A DNA stretch of 64,000 nt from Acinetobacter sp. ANC 4910 (GCF_004331035.1 NZ_SJNT01000005.1:1-64000), one strand, 5' to 3'. Shown: positions 42,845-52,895, counted from the stretch's first letter. Notes: generated by a model not told the origin, from the sequence alone. Numbers and translations are program-made.

Positions 42845-44308
42845 TTAAAACGTCGATAAACCACTCCACTCCATAAAACGATATAACGCATATTTCAACT
42901 TCGATTCATCCGCATACTTGGCATAGTCCACACTCATTTGTTTCCCTTCGAGGTTTGACCATGCTGTATTAAAGTACTGATTCGCATCTTGAAACACTTG
43001 ATCCTGAGTCGAACCCAATACACGTAAGTCTGTCTCTAAATTATAATTTTTAATATTTCGCGCGGTAAAATTGGCTGAACCTAAAATCATTTCACTGCTG
43101 TTGCCACTATGCTTCACAATCATCTTACTGTGGCATTGTTCACCTTGAGTATTACACCAACGCACGGGTATGCCTGCCGCATGTAACTCCGATGCCACCT
43201 GACGGTTTGGAATGCCATTTTTTTGACGTCCAAAAGCATCCTTATTCGGGTCAAGTAAAACCCGCAGTTGCACACCACGCTCTTGTGCAGCAATGAGGGC
43301 TTGAATAGTTTGTCGTTCAGATAAATAGAACATCGCCAAATCAATCTGATCGTGTTTTTTTGCAGTCGTAATTAAGTTTAACGTCGCTTCTAAAATTGCT
43401 TGTTCCGTCAAAACCTGTACTTGGGGTTCTGTTTTGGCAGCTTCAAACTCACCCAGAATAATCACAGGAATGTCACCACCAGACATTCGACCTACCGCTT
43501 GCTCGGTCTTTAAAATATCGATAGCGGTATTGCCCGTCACCACTAAAGCGACATTAGAGTGTCGTGAACTGCCATCATGTGGGTTCATCGAAGTAACTAA
43601 AGCCTTCCAACCCTGTGCAGTATCTACCACCAAAGTTTTACGATGATTGGCTTTAAAATTAAACAAATTAAAATAACTGCGTAAGGTAATTGGCTCTTTA
43701 CCAAATGGATTTGGCAACCAACCTTTTTCAGGATTATTGCCTGCATTTTGACAGCACAAATACCAGAAACCTGACCAAGTTGGATTTGATGCCCGGAGTG
43801 GACGCAAATCGGTTTCAATCACATCAATGCCTGCCTGACGCAGTTGACGATAATGTTCAGGCGCTACGCCACCATAGACTGAATTAATCGGATCGGTAAT
43901 AAATTTAATTTCAATCTGCGGATACTGGCGACGTTTCGAAATTAAGGCATCAGTTAATTGTTGGGTTAGAGCTTGCTGTTGCAGTTTCGACTCACCCACC
44001 TCTTTATTGAATAAAAACATATCCAATACAATCGTGGTTTTGGCCTCATCAATCATTTTTAGCATTTCTTTAAAAATGACATGCTGTTGCTGCTGTTTGC
44101 CATCACGGGTTAAATACGTTTGATCCGCTAAAAACTTCACTTGGGCATGCCGTAATTTTCCTGTGTAATTTAGGCCTTCAGGTAACGGCTTTAGTGTGTG
44201 ATAAATCCCTGAAGCCAAATAGCCCAGCGCCAAGAAACTGACAATAACCGCAACATAACGCCGCGGTGTCCAATTTAATTTATGATGAATTTTTCGGAAA
44301 ATACGCAT
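42845..44308 (-). CDS. Phospholipase D-family protein (membrane-anchored)
   Basis: Protein of 487 residues, with an N-terminal membrane helix (about 18-36) and two phospholipase D domains. The first HxK(x)4D motif is intact (His222, Lys224, Asp229, in HRKTLVVD). The second has His393 and Lys395 (HSKMIVKH), but the usual Asp at 400 is His; GSANFTARN follows normally. It resembles cardiolipin synthases and phospholipases of this superfamily; which reaction it performs is not clear. Transcribed leftward, downstream of znuD after a terminator. Confidence 0.87.
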   Translation of the reverse strand: MRIFRKIHHKLNWTPRRYVAVIVSFLALGYLASGIYHTLKPLPEGLNYTGKLRHAQVKFLADQTYLTRDGKQQQQHVIFKEMLKMIDEAKTTIVLDMFLFNKEVGESKLQQQALTQQLTDALISKRRQYPQIEIKFITDPINSVYGGVAPEHYRQLRQAGIDVIETDLRPLRASNPTWSGFWYLCCQNAGNNPEKGWLPNPFGKEPITLRSYFNLFNFKANHRKTLVVDTAQGWKALVTSMNPHDGSSRHSNVALVVTGNTAIDILKTEQAVGRMSGGDIPVIILGEFEAAKTEPQVQVLTEQAILEATLNLITTAKKHDQIDLAMFYLSERQTIQALIAAQERGVQLRVLLDPNKDAFGRQKNGIPNRQVASELHAAGIPVRWCNTQGEQCHSKMIVKHSGNSSEMILGSANFTARNIKNYNLETDLRVLGSTQDQVFQDANQYFNTAWSNLEGKQMSVDYAKYADESKLKYALYRFMEWSGLSTF

Positions 44309-44311
44309 AAG

Positions 44312-44346
44312 AAAAAACCTAACCCAATAGGTTCAGGCTAGGTTTT
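44312..44346 (-). terminator. Intrinsic terminator of znuD
   Basis: Minus-strand AAAACCTA...TTAGGTTTT with a long loop and following T residues, about 65 bases after the znuD stop. Confidence 0.6.
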
Positions 44347-44413
44347 CTTGACACATTTTTCAAGTGGCTTTGTGTGACATCACCTTGAATCCATTCAAAA
44401 AGCTGATGGCTTC

Positions 44414-46477
44414 TTAGAAACCGAACTCCAACCCCACAGTGAAGTTCCGCCCCATTTGTGGAAGTGTCGATAAGAATGATGCGTGGTTATATACGGTTTC
44501 ATCTAACAGGTTATTGGCTTTGGCGTAAATGCGATAATCTGTTTTATCCGAAAGGCGGGCGGCATAAGCTAAACCCAGATTTACCATATTGTAGCCATCA
44601 GTTTCTGTTTCATAGACTGCAATTTTGTCTTGCTTGAAGGCACGGTAATATTCCGCAGTTCCTGAGAAACCATCACCAAAATCGGCGTCAAAACGTGTTC
44701 CTACACGGCCACCAGGAACACGTGGCGCATCCCCTTCAGCATCAATTTTTCCACGCACATAGTCACCAAATAATGTGGCGGTATAAATTGGCGACAGTTG
44801 ATATGAGATTTCCCCTTCAGCCCCATAAAAGCGTGCTTTATCTTGCGTATATTGAATTAAACGAAAATCTTCATAACGATCTAAAGTCTGTGCATAAATA
44901 TAATCATCAAACCAGTTATGGAACACATGAACATGATAGTTCAGTCGATCGGTATCGTAATGGAAACCCAATTCAAGGTTATTCGATTTCTCAACAGCTA
45001 AATTTTCATTGCCCAACTCATAGGTATTGGTTGCCAGATGCTTACCTTGTGAATACAGCTCCTGTGCCATCGGTAAGCGTTCTTGATGAGAGGCCACCAA
45101 AGACAATTTATAGTTCGGTGCAAATGCCCAATTCGCCGCACCTGAATAGGAAAATGCGTGATCGTCATAATCTTTTTGTGGCGAATCAATATCGATACTT
45201 TGCTGATCTAAACGTGCTGCCAGTTCAAAATGCACATCGTTCCATTGGCGATGCTCTAAAGCAAACACACTCCATTTATCTGTGGTACTTGGTCCCGCAA
45301 ATAACGCTTCTTCACCCGTAATATCGAGTTTTTGTCGACCAAACTGAGTACCTATTACCCCTTCCCAAGCCCCAATCGGGTTATGAACTAATTCTAAACG
45401 CGTGTCATAACCTTCGCTTTTAAAGGTTGTGGCAGCTTGACCTTCTTCAATTTCATCATGTTGATAATCGGTATAACTTGCTTGTACACGTAGTTTTTGG
45501 AAGCCTGCAAATGGGTCTGCCAACTCACTTCTAAAATCATAACGCTCGGATTTTAGATCGACCCAAGGACCCGCATGACTATGGTCATGTGCCTCATGTG
45601 TATCTTCTTCATGGTCATGATCGTGCTCACCACAATCTAAATGTGGTTGTCCTGTTAAATGCGCTTCACAGCTTTCATATTCATGATTATGACCTGGCAA
45701 TCCATATTGATCTTGACGATTGGTATAAGAAATTCCCGTAAAACCACGATCATAAATCCACGACAGTCCTAAAGTCACATTTTGAGACTCCGCAAAAGTG
45801 TTATCTACGCGACGTTCTTTTTCCCCCTCATGGACATAATCTGGGGCAATATAATTATTTGCATCGCGTTTCAGGCCTTCAACGCGTAACGCAACTTGAT
45901 CACCCAGACCAACTGTTACCCCTGCTGTAGCTAACTTTTCATCGTTGCCCGTGTTGTAACGCACACCCAGTTTTCCTTCATAGCCGCTCTCTGGCATCTG
46001 GGTGGGAATCTTATTGTCCGTGACATTAACTAAACCACCCACATTTCCAGCACCATACAATAAGGTTGATGGGCCACGTACAATTTCAATTTGCTTGGCT
46101 AAAGTAGGATCTACGGTAACCGCATGATCTGGCGATAAAGTAGATACATCCATAGTTTCAGAAGCATTTGCCAAGACTTTTACACGTGCTGCATCTTGCC
46201 CTCGAATCACGGGGCGGCTGGCACCTGGACCAAACTGATTGGAATATACCCCGACCTGATTACTTAACGCTTCACCGATGGTGGTACTGCCTTGTGCCAA
46301 CTGATCACTTTTAATGACATTATCGGCCGCCGAATAATCCACGGCGGTCTGTACCAACGGGTGTGCTGTCACTTGAATGGTGTCTAGTTTTTGCGTAGAT
46401 TCATCGTCTTGTGCATATACAGAAGGTGCGATTACCGCAAGAATCGCAACGGAAAGTAAATTCTTATGAAATAACAT
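44414..46477 (-). CDS. znuD: ZnuD-like TonB-dependent zinc receptor
   Basis: Outer-membrane beta-barrel receptor of 687 residues. It has a signal peptide (about 1-22), TonB box DTIQVTAHP, a plug domain, and a barrel ending in Phe (TVGLEFGF). A surface loop near residue 290 is very rich in His, Asp and Glu (HDHDHEEDTHEAHDHSHAG), the feature by which ZnuD binds zinc. A Zur box lies directly upstream, which agrees with zinc control. Ferric-siderophore receptors share the fold but lack the His loop. Confidence 0.92.
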   Translation of the reverse strand: MLFHKNLLSVAILAVIAPSVYAQDDESTQKLDTIQVTAHPLVQTAVDYSAADNVIKSDQLAQGSTTIGEALSNQVGVYSNQFGPGASRPVIRGQDAARVKVLANASETMDVSTLSPDHAVTVDPTLAKQIEIVRGPSTLLYGAGNVGGLVNVTDNKIPTQMPESGYEGKLGVRYNTGNDEKLATAGVTVGLGDQVALRVEGLKRDANNYIAPDYVHEGEKERRVDNTFAESQNVTLGLSWIYDRGFTGISYTNRQDQYGLPGHNHEYESCEAHLTGQPHLDCGEHDHDHEEDTHEAHDHSHAGPWVDLKSERYDFRSELADPFAGFQKLRVQASYTDYQHDEIEEGQAATTFKSEGYDTRLELVHNPIGAWEGVIGTQFGRQKLDITGEEALFAGPSTTDKWSVFALEHRQWNDVHFELAARLDQQSIDIDSPQKDYDDHAFSYSGAANWAFAPNYKLSLVASHQERLPMAQELYSQGKHLATNTYELGNENLAVEKSNNLELGFHYDTDRLNYHVHVFHNWFDDYIYAQTLDRYEDFRLIQYTQDKARFYGAEGEISYQLSPIYTATLFGDYVRGKIDAEGDAPRVPGGRVGTRFDADFGDGFSGTAEYYRAFKQDKIAVYETETDGYNMVNLGLAYAARLSDKTDYRIYAKANNLLDETVYNHASFLSTLPQMGRNFTVGLEFGF

Positions 46478-46509
46478 GAGTCAAGTTTGGTCTGGTGAAA
46501 GTCATTAAT

Positions 46510-46524
46510 TGTTATAATATAACA
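46510..46524 (-). promoter_or_regulatory. Zur box of znuD
   Basis: TGTTATA-A-TATAACA, a perfect 7-1-7 palindrome matching the Zur consensus core of proteobacteria, 33 bases before the znuD start. The divergent DUF4184 gene begins 112 bases on the other side, so it could also be under Zur. Confidence 0.85.
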
Positions 46525-46636
46525 TTGCAATTATTTTGCAATAAAAAACAGAATCTACATGCTGAGTTCTTTATCCTGTTTTAGCGCACTATCCATTTTA
46601 TCGACTTATTTCGAATTACGGGATTAACCAGATTTC

Positions 46637-47401
46637 ATGCCCTTTACCCTGTCTCATGCTGTTCTTGCACCGCCCCTTGCCAAACTCAGCAAAGGATATT
46701 TACCCACTGCTGCCCTAGCCATTGGCTGTATGACGCCCGATCTAATTCGGCTTTTTACCCAACAAGATGGCGGAAAAACCCATCTATGGAATGCTTTGAT
46801 TTATCCGAATTTAGCAATTGGACTGATTTTTTGTCTGTTCTGGTATTTACTCTATCGCCCTGTGTTATATCGTTTTTTGGGATTACAAGATCCATTACAG
46901 CTCACACAACTCAAAACAAGCATGGGTTTTGTTGTAGGCGTTGTCATTGGCATTTTGGTTGGTATAAGTACCCATCTCATTTGGGACGGGCTGACCCATG
47001 TCGACTTCAGAACCTTTGCCTTTCGGGATTTTCTGAGTCAAAGTATTTCCCTCTTAGGACAGCGTTTTCCTGTGCATCGTGTGCTTCAAATTGGCACATC
47101 CATCGTGGCATTACCTATCCTTGTTTGGATGTGTATTCATTATTTTCAACAATTTCGACAACGAGAAAAAGTTTCGCTCAAGATTAAGCTCTATGCTTGG
47201 AGTTTATTTGGCTTAACACTGCTGAGCGGCATTTATTCAGTTTGGGATTATGCTCGTTATTTTTCTCATGAAATCTGGGTCGCAGATCTTTACTATTTTA
47301 CAGGGCGAAGCATCAATGAATTTAGTCAAGCCGCTTTAGTCATCTTCAGCGCAGGCTGTCTTGTTTTTATGTTCTTCGATCAAAAACTGTATTTCAAATA
47401 A
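46637..47401 (+). CDS. DUF4184 membrane protein
   Basis: Inner-membrane protein of 254 residues with about six to seven helices. The N-terminus MPFTLSHAVLAPPL and the following CMTPDLIRLF, with GISTHLIWDGLTH, are typical of DUF4184; the His and Asp residues in these could bind metal. Function unknown. It is divergent from znuD across a Zur box. Confidence 0.8.
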   Translation: MPFTLSHAVLAPPLAKLSKGYLPTAALAIGCMTPDLIRLFTQQDGGKTHLWNALIYPNLAIGLIFCLFWYLLYRPVLYRFLGLQDPLQLTQLKTSMGFVVGVVIGILVGISTHLIWDGLTHVDFRTFAFRDFLSQSISLLGQRFPVHRVLQIGTSIVALPILVWMCIHYFQQFRQREKVSLKIKLYAWSLFGLTLLSGIYSVWDYARYFSHEIWVADLYYFTGRSINEFSQAALVIFSAGCLVFMFFDQKLYFK

Positions 47402-47463
47402 CCTTTTGTTCTCGAATTTTGCACTGAAAAGTCCTGAAATAATGTGGAATTTGGATCTAGTCC

Positions 47464-47492
47464 TTGTGACAAAATCATCAACGAGGCATAAT
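47464..47492 (+). promoter_or_regulatory. Promoter of aspS
   Basis: TTGTGA (47464-47469), a 17-base spacer and CATAAT (47487-47492), about 70 bases before the aspS start. Confidence 0.6.
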
Positions 47493-47562
47493 CCTTCCTT
47501 TACAGGCGGTACGCTGTTTACGTATGCGCTTCCTTAACCCATATAGTTGGATTTTATACGCT

Positions 47563-49350
47563 ATGATGCGAACTCATTACTGCGGTTCTTTAACCGAAGC
47601 TCAAATTGATGAAACAGTAACCCTTTGCGGTTGGGTACATCGTCGCCGTGACCACGGTGGTGTTATATTCCTCGACATGCGTGACCGTGATGGTTTAGTT
47701 CAAGTCGTTATTGATCCAGATACTCCTGAAGCATTCGCAACTGCGGACAAAGCACGTTCAGAATTCGTATTAAAAATTACAGGCCGTGTACGTCGCCGTT
47801 ATGAAGGCACAGAAAATGCCAATATGGTGAGCGGTCAAATCGAAGTTTTGGGTAAAGACATTGAAGTTCTTGCTCAATCTGAAACTCCGCCATTCCCTTT
47901 GAATGACGAAAATACCAATATTTCAGAAGAAATTCGTTTGAAATATCGTTTCTTGGACATCCGTCGTCCAGAAATGTTAGAGCGTTTACGTTTCCGTTCT
48001 AAAGTGACTAACTTAATTCGTAATTACTTCGAAGATCATGGCTTCTTAGACGTTGAAACACCAATTTTGACCCGTGCAACGCCTGAAGGCGCACGTGACT
48101 ATTTAGTGCCAAGTCGTGTTTCTAATGGTAGCTTCTACGCGCTTCCACAATCACCACAATTGTTCAAACAGTTGTTGATGGTGGGTGGTATCGATCGTTA
48201 CTACCAAATCGCTAAATGTTTCCGTGACGAAGATTTGCGTGCAGATCGTCAGCCTGAATTTACCCAAATCGACGTTGAAACATCGTTCATGAGTGACGAT
48301 GACATCATGGATTTAATGGAAGGCTTAACGGTTAAAATGTTCAATGAATTATTGAATGTAAAATTCGATAAATTTGAACGTATGACTTATGCAGACGCAA
48401 TGCGTGACTATGCCTCTGACAAACCAGATATGCGTATTCCGTTGAAACTGGTTGACGTTGCAGACTTGATGCAAGACGTTGAATTCAAGGTTTTTGCAGG
48501 CCCTGCTAAAGATCCTAAAGGTCGTATCGTCGCTTTACGCGTTCCAGGCGCAGGCTCACTACCACGTAGTGCGATTGACGAATATACTAAATTCGTTGGC
48601 ATTTACGGTGCGAAAGGTTTGGCTTACATCAAAGTTAACGAACTTGAAAAAGGCATCGAAGGTCTTCAATCTCCAATCGTTAAATTCATCGAGCCAATCG
48701 TGCTTGATTTGTTAAAACGTGTTGGTGCTGAAAATGGCGACATCGTGTTCTTCGGTGCAGACAAAGCTAAAGTTGTTAATGATGCAATGGGCGCACTTCG
48801 TGTGAAGATTGGCCATGACATGAACCTTGCAACTTGTGAGTGGGCGCCGCTTTGGGTGGTTGACTTCCCAATGTTTGAAGAAACTGACGATGGCAAATGG
48901 ACCTCTGTGCATCACCCATTCACACTGCCAAAATCAAGTGTTGAAGAAGTGAAGAACAACCCAGGTGCTGCGCTTTCTGTTGCTTACGACATGGTATTGA
49001 ACGGCACTGAAGTTGGTGGTGGTTCACTGCGTATCTATACTTTAGAAATGCAAAAAGCAATTTTTGAAGCATTAGGTATTGGTGAAGAAGAAGCAGAAGA
49101 AAAATTCAGCTTCTTACTCAATGCATTACGTTATGGCGCACCTCCGCACGGTGGTTTAGCATTTGGTCTTGACCGCTTGATCATGCTCATGACAGGTGCT
49201 TCTTCTATTCGTGATGTAATTGCATTCCCGAAAACTAAGACTGCTGAATGTCCATTGACTCAAGCGCCTGCACCAGTTGAAGCCAACCAATTGCGTGACT
49301 TAGGTATTCGTTTACGCGAAAAACAAAAAGCTGAAGCAAAAGAAGCATAA
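47563..49350 (+). CDS. aspS: Aspartyl-tRNA synthetase
   Basis: Charges tRNA-Asp (and, in non-discriminating forms, tRNA-Asn). The 595-residue class II enzyme has the N-terminal OB domain ([23 protein letters not shown]), motif 2 [19 protein letters not shown], the bacterial GAD insertion, and motif 3 [16 protein letters not shown] start at the ATG before ATG-CGA-ACT-CAT (protein [10 protein letters not shown]); the frame is open 13 codons further upstream. The gene marks one border of the outer-core locus. Confidence 0.97.
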   Translation: MMRTHYCGSLTEAQIDETVTLCGWVHRRRDHGGVIFLDMRDRDGLVQVVIDPDTPEAFATADKARSEFVLKITGRVRRRYEGTENANMVSGQIEVLGKDIEVLAQSETPPFPLNDENTNISEEIRLKYRFLDIRRPEMLERLRFRSKVTNLIRNYFEDHGFLDVETPILTRATPEGARDYLVPSRVSNGSFYALPQSPQLFKQLLMVGGIDRYYQIAKCFRDEDLRADRQPEFTQIDVETSFMSDDDIMDLMEGLTVKMFNELLNVKFDKFERMTYADAMRDYASDKPDMRIPLKLVDVADLMQDVEFKVFAGPAKDPKGRIVALRVPGAGSLPRSAIDEYTKFVGIYGAKGLAYIKVNELEKGIEGLQSPIVKFIEPIVLDLLKRVGAENGDIVFFGADKAKVVNDAMGALRVKIGHDMNLATCEWAPLWVVDFPMFEETDDGKWTSVHHPFTLPKSSVEEVKNNPGAALSVAYDMVLNGTEVGGGSLRIYTLEMQKAIFEALGIGEEEAEEKFSFLLNALRYGAPPHGGLAFGLDRLIMLMTGASSIRDVIAFPKTKTAECPLTQAPAPVEANQLRDLGIRLREKQKAEAKEA

Positions 49351-49365
49351 GCTTTAACTTCGCTC

Positions 49366-49392
49366 AAAACCCTGCCTTGTGCAGGGTTTTTT
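49366..49392 (+). terminator. Intrinsic terminator of aspS
   Basis: AAAACCCTGC-CTTGT-GCAGGGTTTT followed by T. The remaining bases to 49657 are A/T-rich and hold no gene I can support. Confidence 0.9.
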
Positions 49393-49657
49393 ATTTTGTA
49401 ATGAACAACTTTTTTGGACATCATATTTTTACAGAACATTGCTATTTTCCTTTTGAACTTTTTCTTAATCACGCTTAGAGTAATCCCCAATAGTCGATAT
49501 TCTGCTGCGATGGTGCTTGCCCTAATTACGCTATTCAAAAATTGCTTTTGTTCTTAAGATGCTCATCTTTTTTTGATTCTATCTATCATCGATTTTTAAG
49601 TTTCTTTGCAAAATTTTATCTTACCCTTTCTTGTAAAAAAGATCCTTGAGTCAAAAT

Positions 49658-50542
49658 ATGGCTATCTATTTCCTGCTTAAATGTATTGCGATTTTACCTT
49701 TATCCTTTTTACAAAAAATTGCCCGTTGGGCTGCTTTTTTTCTGTTTCATACTCATTCAAATATTAAGCGAATCACATCCATCAATCTTAAATTGGCCTA
49801 TCCAGAATTAAATGAAATAGAGCTACAACATCGAATTCGCCTTAGTATTCAAAGCCAATGTATGACCTATATTGAGTTTGTAAAATGTTGGAGGATGTCC
49901 CCTCAATACAGCCTAGATTTACTCAAAAATATTCATGGTGCAGAGCGGCTAGAAGAAGCGTTAGCGAATAAAAAAGGGGTAATTGTGGTGATCCCCCATT
50001 TGGGCTGTTGGGAGTTACTCAATGCATGGCTAAACATCTATACCCAACCCATGATCATGTATAAACCCGATAAAATAAAAGGTGTGAATCGGTATATTTT
50101 AAATGCTCGGCAGAAATTTAATGCCACCTTGGTACCAACAGATGAAACAGGCATACGTCAAATTTTTAAACATTTAAAGCAAGGTGGTCTGACTGTCGTT
50201 TTGCCTGATCATTTACCTAAAGCTTCTGGCGGAATTTATTCACATTTTTTCCAACAAAATACACTATCGGCAACATTGGTTTCGAAAATGGCAGCCAAGA
50301 CCCAATGCAATGTCATTGGCTTAAGCTGTATCCGTAATCCTGAATTATCGAGTTTTGATGTACATTGCATCGATTTACCAACAAGCATTCAATCGAGTGA
50401 CTTACAGCAGTCTGTGGACAGCTTAAATCTGGCAATGCAAGAAATGATTCATCTCGCGCCCGAGCAGTATATCTGGTCATACAAACGCTTCAGAAATTGT
50501 TATGGCAATGTGAATGTTTACTGTAAACAACTCACGATCTGA
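49658..50542 (+). CDS. LpxL/HtrB-family lipid A acyltransferase-like protein
   Basis: Inner-membrane acyltransferase of 294 residues. It has a hydrophobic N-terminus and the HX4E catalytic motif of lipid A late acyltransferases in IPHLGCWELL (His and Glu), followed by LPDHLPKASGG. Family members add secondary acyl chains to lipid A. I use the ATG at 49658 rather than a TTG four codons earlier. It is the gene nearest aspS in the outer-core region; whether it acts on lipid A or on another lipid carrier is open. Confidence 0.82.
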   Translation: MAIYFLLKCIAILPLSFLQKIARWAAFFLFHTHSNIKRITSINLKLAYPELNEIELQHRIRLSIQSQCMTYIEFVKCWRMSPQYSLDLLKNIHGAERLEEALANKKGVIVVIPHLGCWELLNAWLNIYTQPMIMYKPDKIKGVNRYILNARQKFNATLVPTDETGIRQIFKHLKQGGLTVVLPDHLPKASGGIYSHFFQQNTLSATLVSKMAAKTQCNVIGLSCIRNPELSSFDVHCIDLPTSIQSSDLQQSVDSLNLAMQEMIHLAPEQYIWSYKRFRNCYGNVNVYCKQLTI

Positions 50543-50682
50543 CTTTTTATAGATTATAAAAATGAAAGCTCAAATTTATATAAATTTGTATCGTATTGAG
50601 CTGATTGCTTTTATTCATTTGAGATCAATTCTGAGCAGTGGCATAATAGCCGCCAGTTTTATATAGATAGATGAGCAAGCTT

Positions 50683-50901
50683 ATGGCTATGCGTCCTGAA
50701 GTCCGCCGTCGTGGTCTTGTAGTAATTGTTTTTGCAGTCGTCCAGTGGCTATTCATGCGCTATATTCTTGCCAATGGTTTATTTAACTTAGACACCTCTG
50801 ACCGTATTCTATATTTCTGTGTGAGTAGTTTAGGCGGTGCCTTTGCCATTTTTGTCGGCTTGATTTACATGGTGCTTAAAGGCAATCCGGATCGAGAATG
50901 A
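50683..50901 (+). CDS. Small two-helix membrane protein
   Basis: Unrecognised protein of 72 residues with a basic start (RPEVRRRG), two membrane helices (about 8-26 and 44-65) and a charged tail. Start at the ATG at 50683, with GAG seven bases upstream; an ATG at 50671 is in frame but has no clear ribosome-binding site. It overlaps the next gene by four bases (ATGA), so it is co-translated with a glycosyltransferase. Confidence 0.65.
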   Translation: MAMRPEVRRRGLVVIVFAVVQWLFMRYILANGLFNLDTSDRILYFCVSSLGGAFAIFVGLIYMVLKGNPDRE

Positions 50902-51836
50902 TGTCTGAGTATAAAATCCTTGTTATTGGAAAACGTGGCGGAATTCTACAATGGTATGAAAACCTGTTAGCCATTCAAAAGCCAGACTCCCCTTTTCAAA
51001 TCCAAGGATTTGCACTCAATCATAACAATACGACTGAACGTTTTTTAAAGAAAATTCTCCCGAATAAAGACCGTTACACCGCAAATTTACTGCACAAAAA
51101 AATTCAGCAATTTCAGCCAGACTTGATTCTGGTTGCTGATTTATTTTATTTTAATGATGATTTATTACAGGTTTTCTCTGAGTATTCAGGCAAAATTGCA
51201 CACTGGATTGGGGATTTCTTCGATCACAGACTGCTGCGATCTAAAGATATTATCGATCTTTACTGTTTCACCGATTCCAGCTTTCTGGATGATGCAACGA
51301 AACTAGGACTGACTCAAACCACATATTTACCTTTGGCTTACAATCCAGACATTTTCTTTCATTCAACAACTGAAAAAAATGATCGATTATTATTTGTAGG
51401 TGCTTGGTCTCCAGATCGTCAACAGCTGTTGGAGCAAATTCCTTTACCTATGTCGATTTATGGTAAAGGCTGGGACAAGCTAAACAAAGCAAACAGCACC
51501 ATCCATCCTCAGAATATTAGTTTGTTAGCCGTTGCCGATTTATATCAACAACACCGCTATGTCTTAAACGTCATCAATAAAACCAACATCCGTCAAGGGA
51601 TGAATATGCGCTGTTTTGAAGCACCTGCTTGTGGCTGTATTCTGGTCAGTGAATATGTGAAAGACCTTGAATATGTATTCGATGTCCAAAAAGAAATTAT
51701 TTTTTTTACAGAACCCTCTCAATTGCAAAACAAACTTAATGATACTGTTATTAATCCTTTAGATGCGATGAATAAAGTTCAACAGAGCCACACTTATAAA
51801 AATAGGTTAGAAGCGATTATTGAATTATTATTCTAG
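50898..51836 (+). CDS. Glycosyltransferase (CgeB/GT4-like)
   Basis: Protein of 312 residues with a GT-B glycosyltransferase shape and resemblance to CgeB-type/Glyco_trans_1_2 proteins: LLFVGAWSPDR, LNVINKTNIRQGMNMRCFEAPACGC and SEYVKDLEYVF, the usual nucleotide-sugar region with an acidic residue. Sugar and acceptor unknown. Probably adds a sugar to the lipooligosaccharide outer core. It is followed after 39 bases by a GT2 gene. Confidence 0.78.
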   Translation: MMSEYKILVIGKRGGILQWYENLLAIQKPDSPFQIQGFALNHNNTTERFLKKILPNKDRYTANLLHKKIQQFQPDLILVADLFYFNDDLLQVFSEYSGKIAHWIGDFFDHRLLRSKDIIDLYCFTDSSFLDDATKLGLTQTTYLPLAYNPDIFFHSTTEKNDRLLFVGAWSPDRQQLLEQIPLPMSIYGKGWDKLNKANSTIHPQNISLLAVADLYQQHRYVLNVINKTNIRQGMNMRCFEAPACGCILVSEYVKDLEYVFDVQKEIIFFTEPSQLQNKLNDTVINPLDAMNKVQQSHTYKNRLEAIIELLF

Positions 51837-51875
51837 CAATTCATTCTCAAATTCAATTAAAAGGTTTTTCTCTCC

Positions 51876-52895
51876 GTGTTTGTGAGCGTCATTGTCCCTA
51901 GTTATAATCATGCACAATATTTAGAAGACAGAATCGAGAGTATTCTGAAACAAACCTATACAGCGTTTGAACTTATACTTTTAGATGATTTATCACCTGA
52001 TAATAGTGCAAAAATCCTGAATAAATACAAGAACCACCCAAAGGTATCCCACTGTATCATTAATGAAAAAAATTCTGGCTCTACCTTTTATCAATGGAAT
52101 AAAGGAATGAGCCTTGCCAAAGGCGAATTAATTTGGATTGCTGAATCGGATGATGTTGCTGACCTCACTTTTCTAGAAAAACTAGTTACTCATTTTATCC
52201 AAAACCCTAAGTTGGTCTTGGCTTATAGCCAGTCACATCGAATGAATGCACAAGGTGAAGTCACAGGATCGTGGAAAGATTTTACAGATGCTGTTGATCC
52301 AATCTTATTCACACACGATTTTGAAATGTCTGGACTGGAATATATTGATTATTTCTTAAACACACAAAATACAGTCCCTAATGCCAGTGGAGTACTATTC
52401 AAAAAACAAACCTATCTTGATGTTGGTGGTGCCAACCCAAGCTTAAGGTTTATTGGTGATTGGGAAATCTGGGCTAAAATCATCTCTCAAGGTGATATTT
52501 TCTATACTGCAGAATGTTTAAATTATTTTCGGTATCACGATACCAGCGTCATTGCTCAAGCCAAGAAAAAGAAAGATCATTTTGAGGTACGTCGGCAGGT
52601 TATTCTATTTCGAGAAAGCATGAATACTTTTCTTAATAATTATAGAAAGAAACAACCGCGAGCAAATACAATCTATTATAAAAATAAAAAGGCTTTATCT
52701 AAAGAACTACGCAAAAATGCCTCTTTAGCCATACGCCGTCGCTATTATGATCGGATCATTCCAACCAGCATGATTGCTTTACGGACTATGCCTTTTTATG
52801 TTGTTCCGTTTTATATTCTAAAATTGTGCATACAATTTATTCTTTCTGTTGTCCTAGTCGCACCTTATAAAATTATGTTTAATAAGCCAAAATAA
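51876..52895 (+). CDS. GT2-family glycosyltransferase
   Basis: GT-A glycosyltransferase of 339 residues. The N-terminus VSVIVPSYNHAQYLEDRIESIL, the LLDDLSPDNS and IAESDD (DxD-type) motifs, and later GDWEIWAKI mark family GT2. A hydrophobic C-terminal stretch (about 305-330) may anchor it to the membrane. The start is GTG. It ends the rightward half of the outer-core locus, at a two-way terminator. Confidence 0.87.
   Translation: MFVSVIVPSYNHAQYLEDRIESILKQTYTAFELILLDDLSPDNSAKILNKYKNHPKVSHCIINEKNSGSTFYQWNKGMSLAKGELIWIAESDDVADLTFLEKLVTHFIQNPKLVLAYSQSHRMNAQGEVTGSWKDFTDAVDPILFTHDFEMSGLEYIDYFLNTQNTVPNASGVLFKKQTYLDVGGANPSLRFIGDWEIWAKIISQGDIFYTAECLNYFRYHDTSVIAQAKKKKDHFEVRRQVILFRESMNTFLNNYRKKQPRANTIYYKNKKALSKELRKNASLAIRRRYYDRIIPTSMIALRTMPFYVVPFYILKLCIQFILSVVLVAPYKIMFNKPK

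Noticed and set aside
49260-49538. Minus-strand 92-residue ORF across the aspS end
   Set aside because: It runs through the aspS terminator and has no ribosome-binding site or known family.
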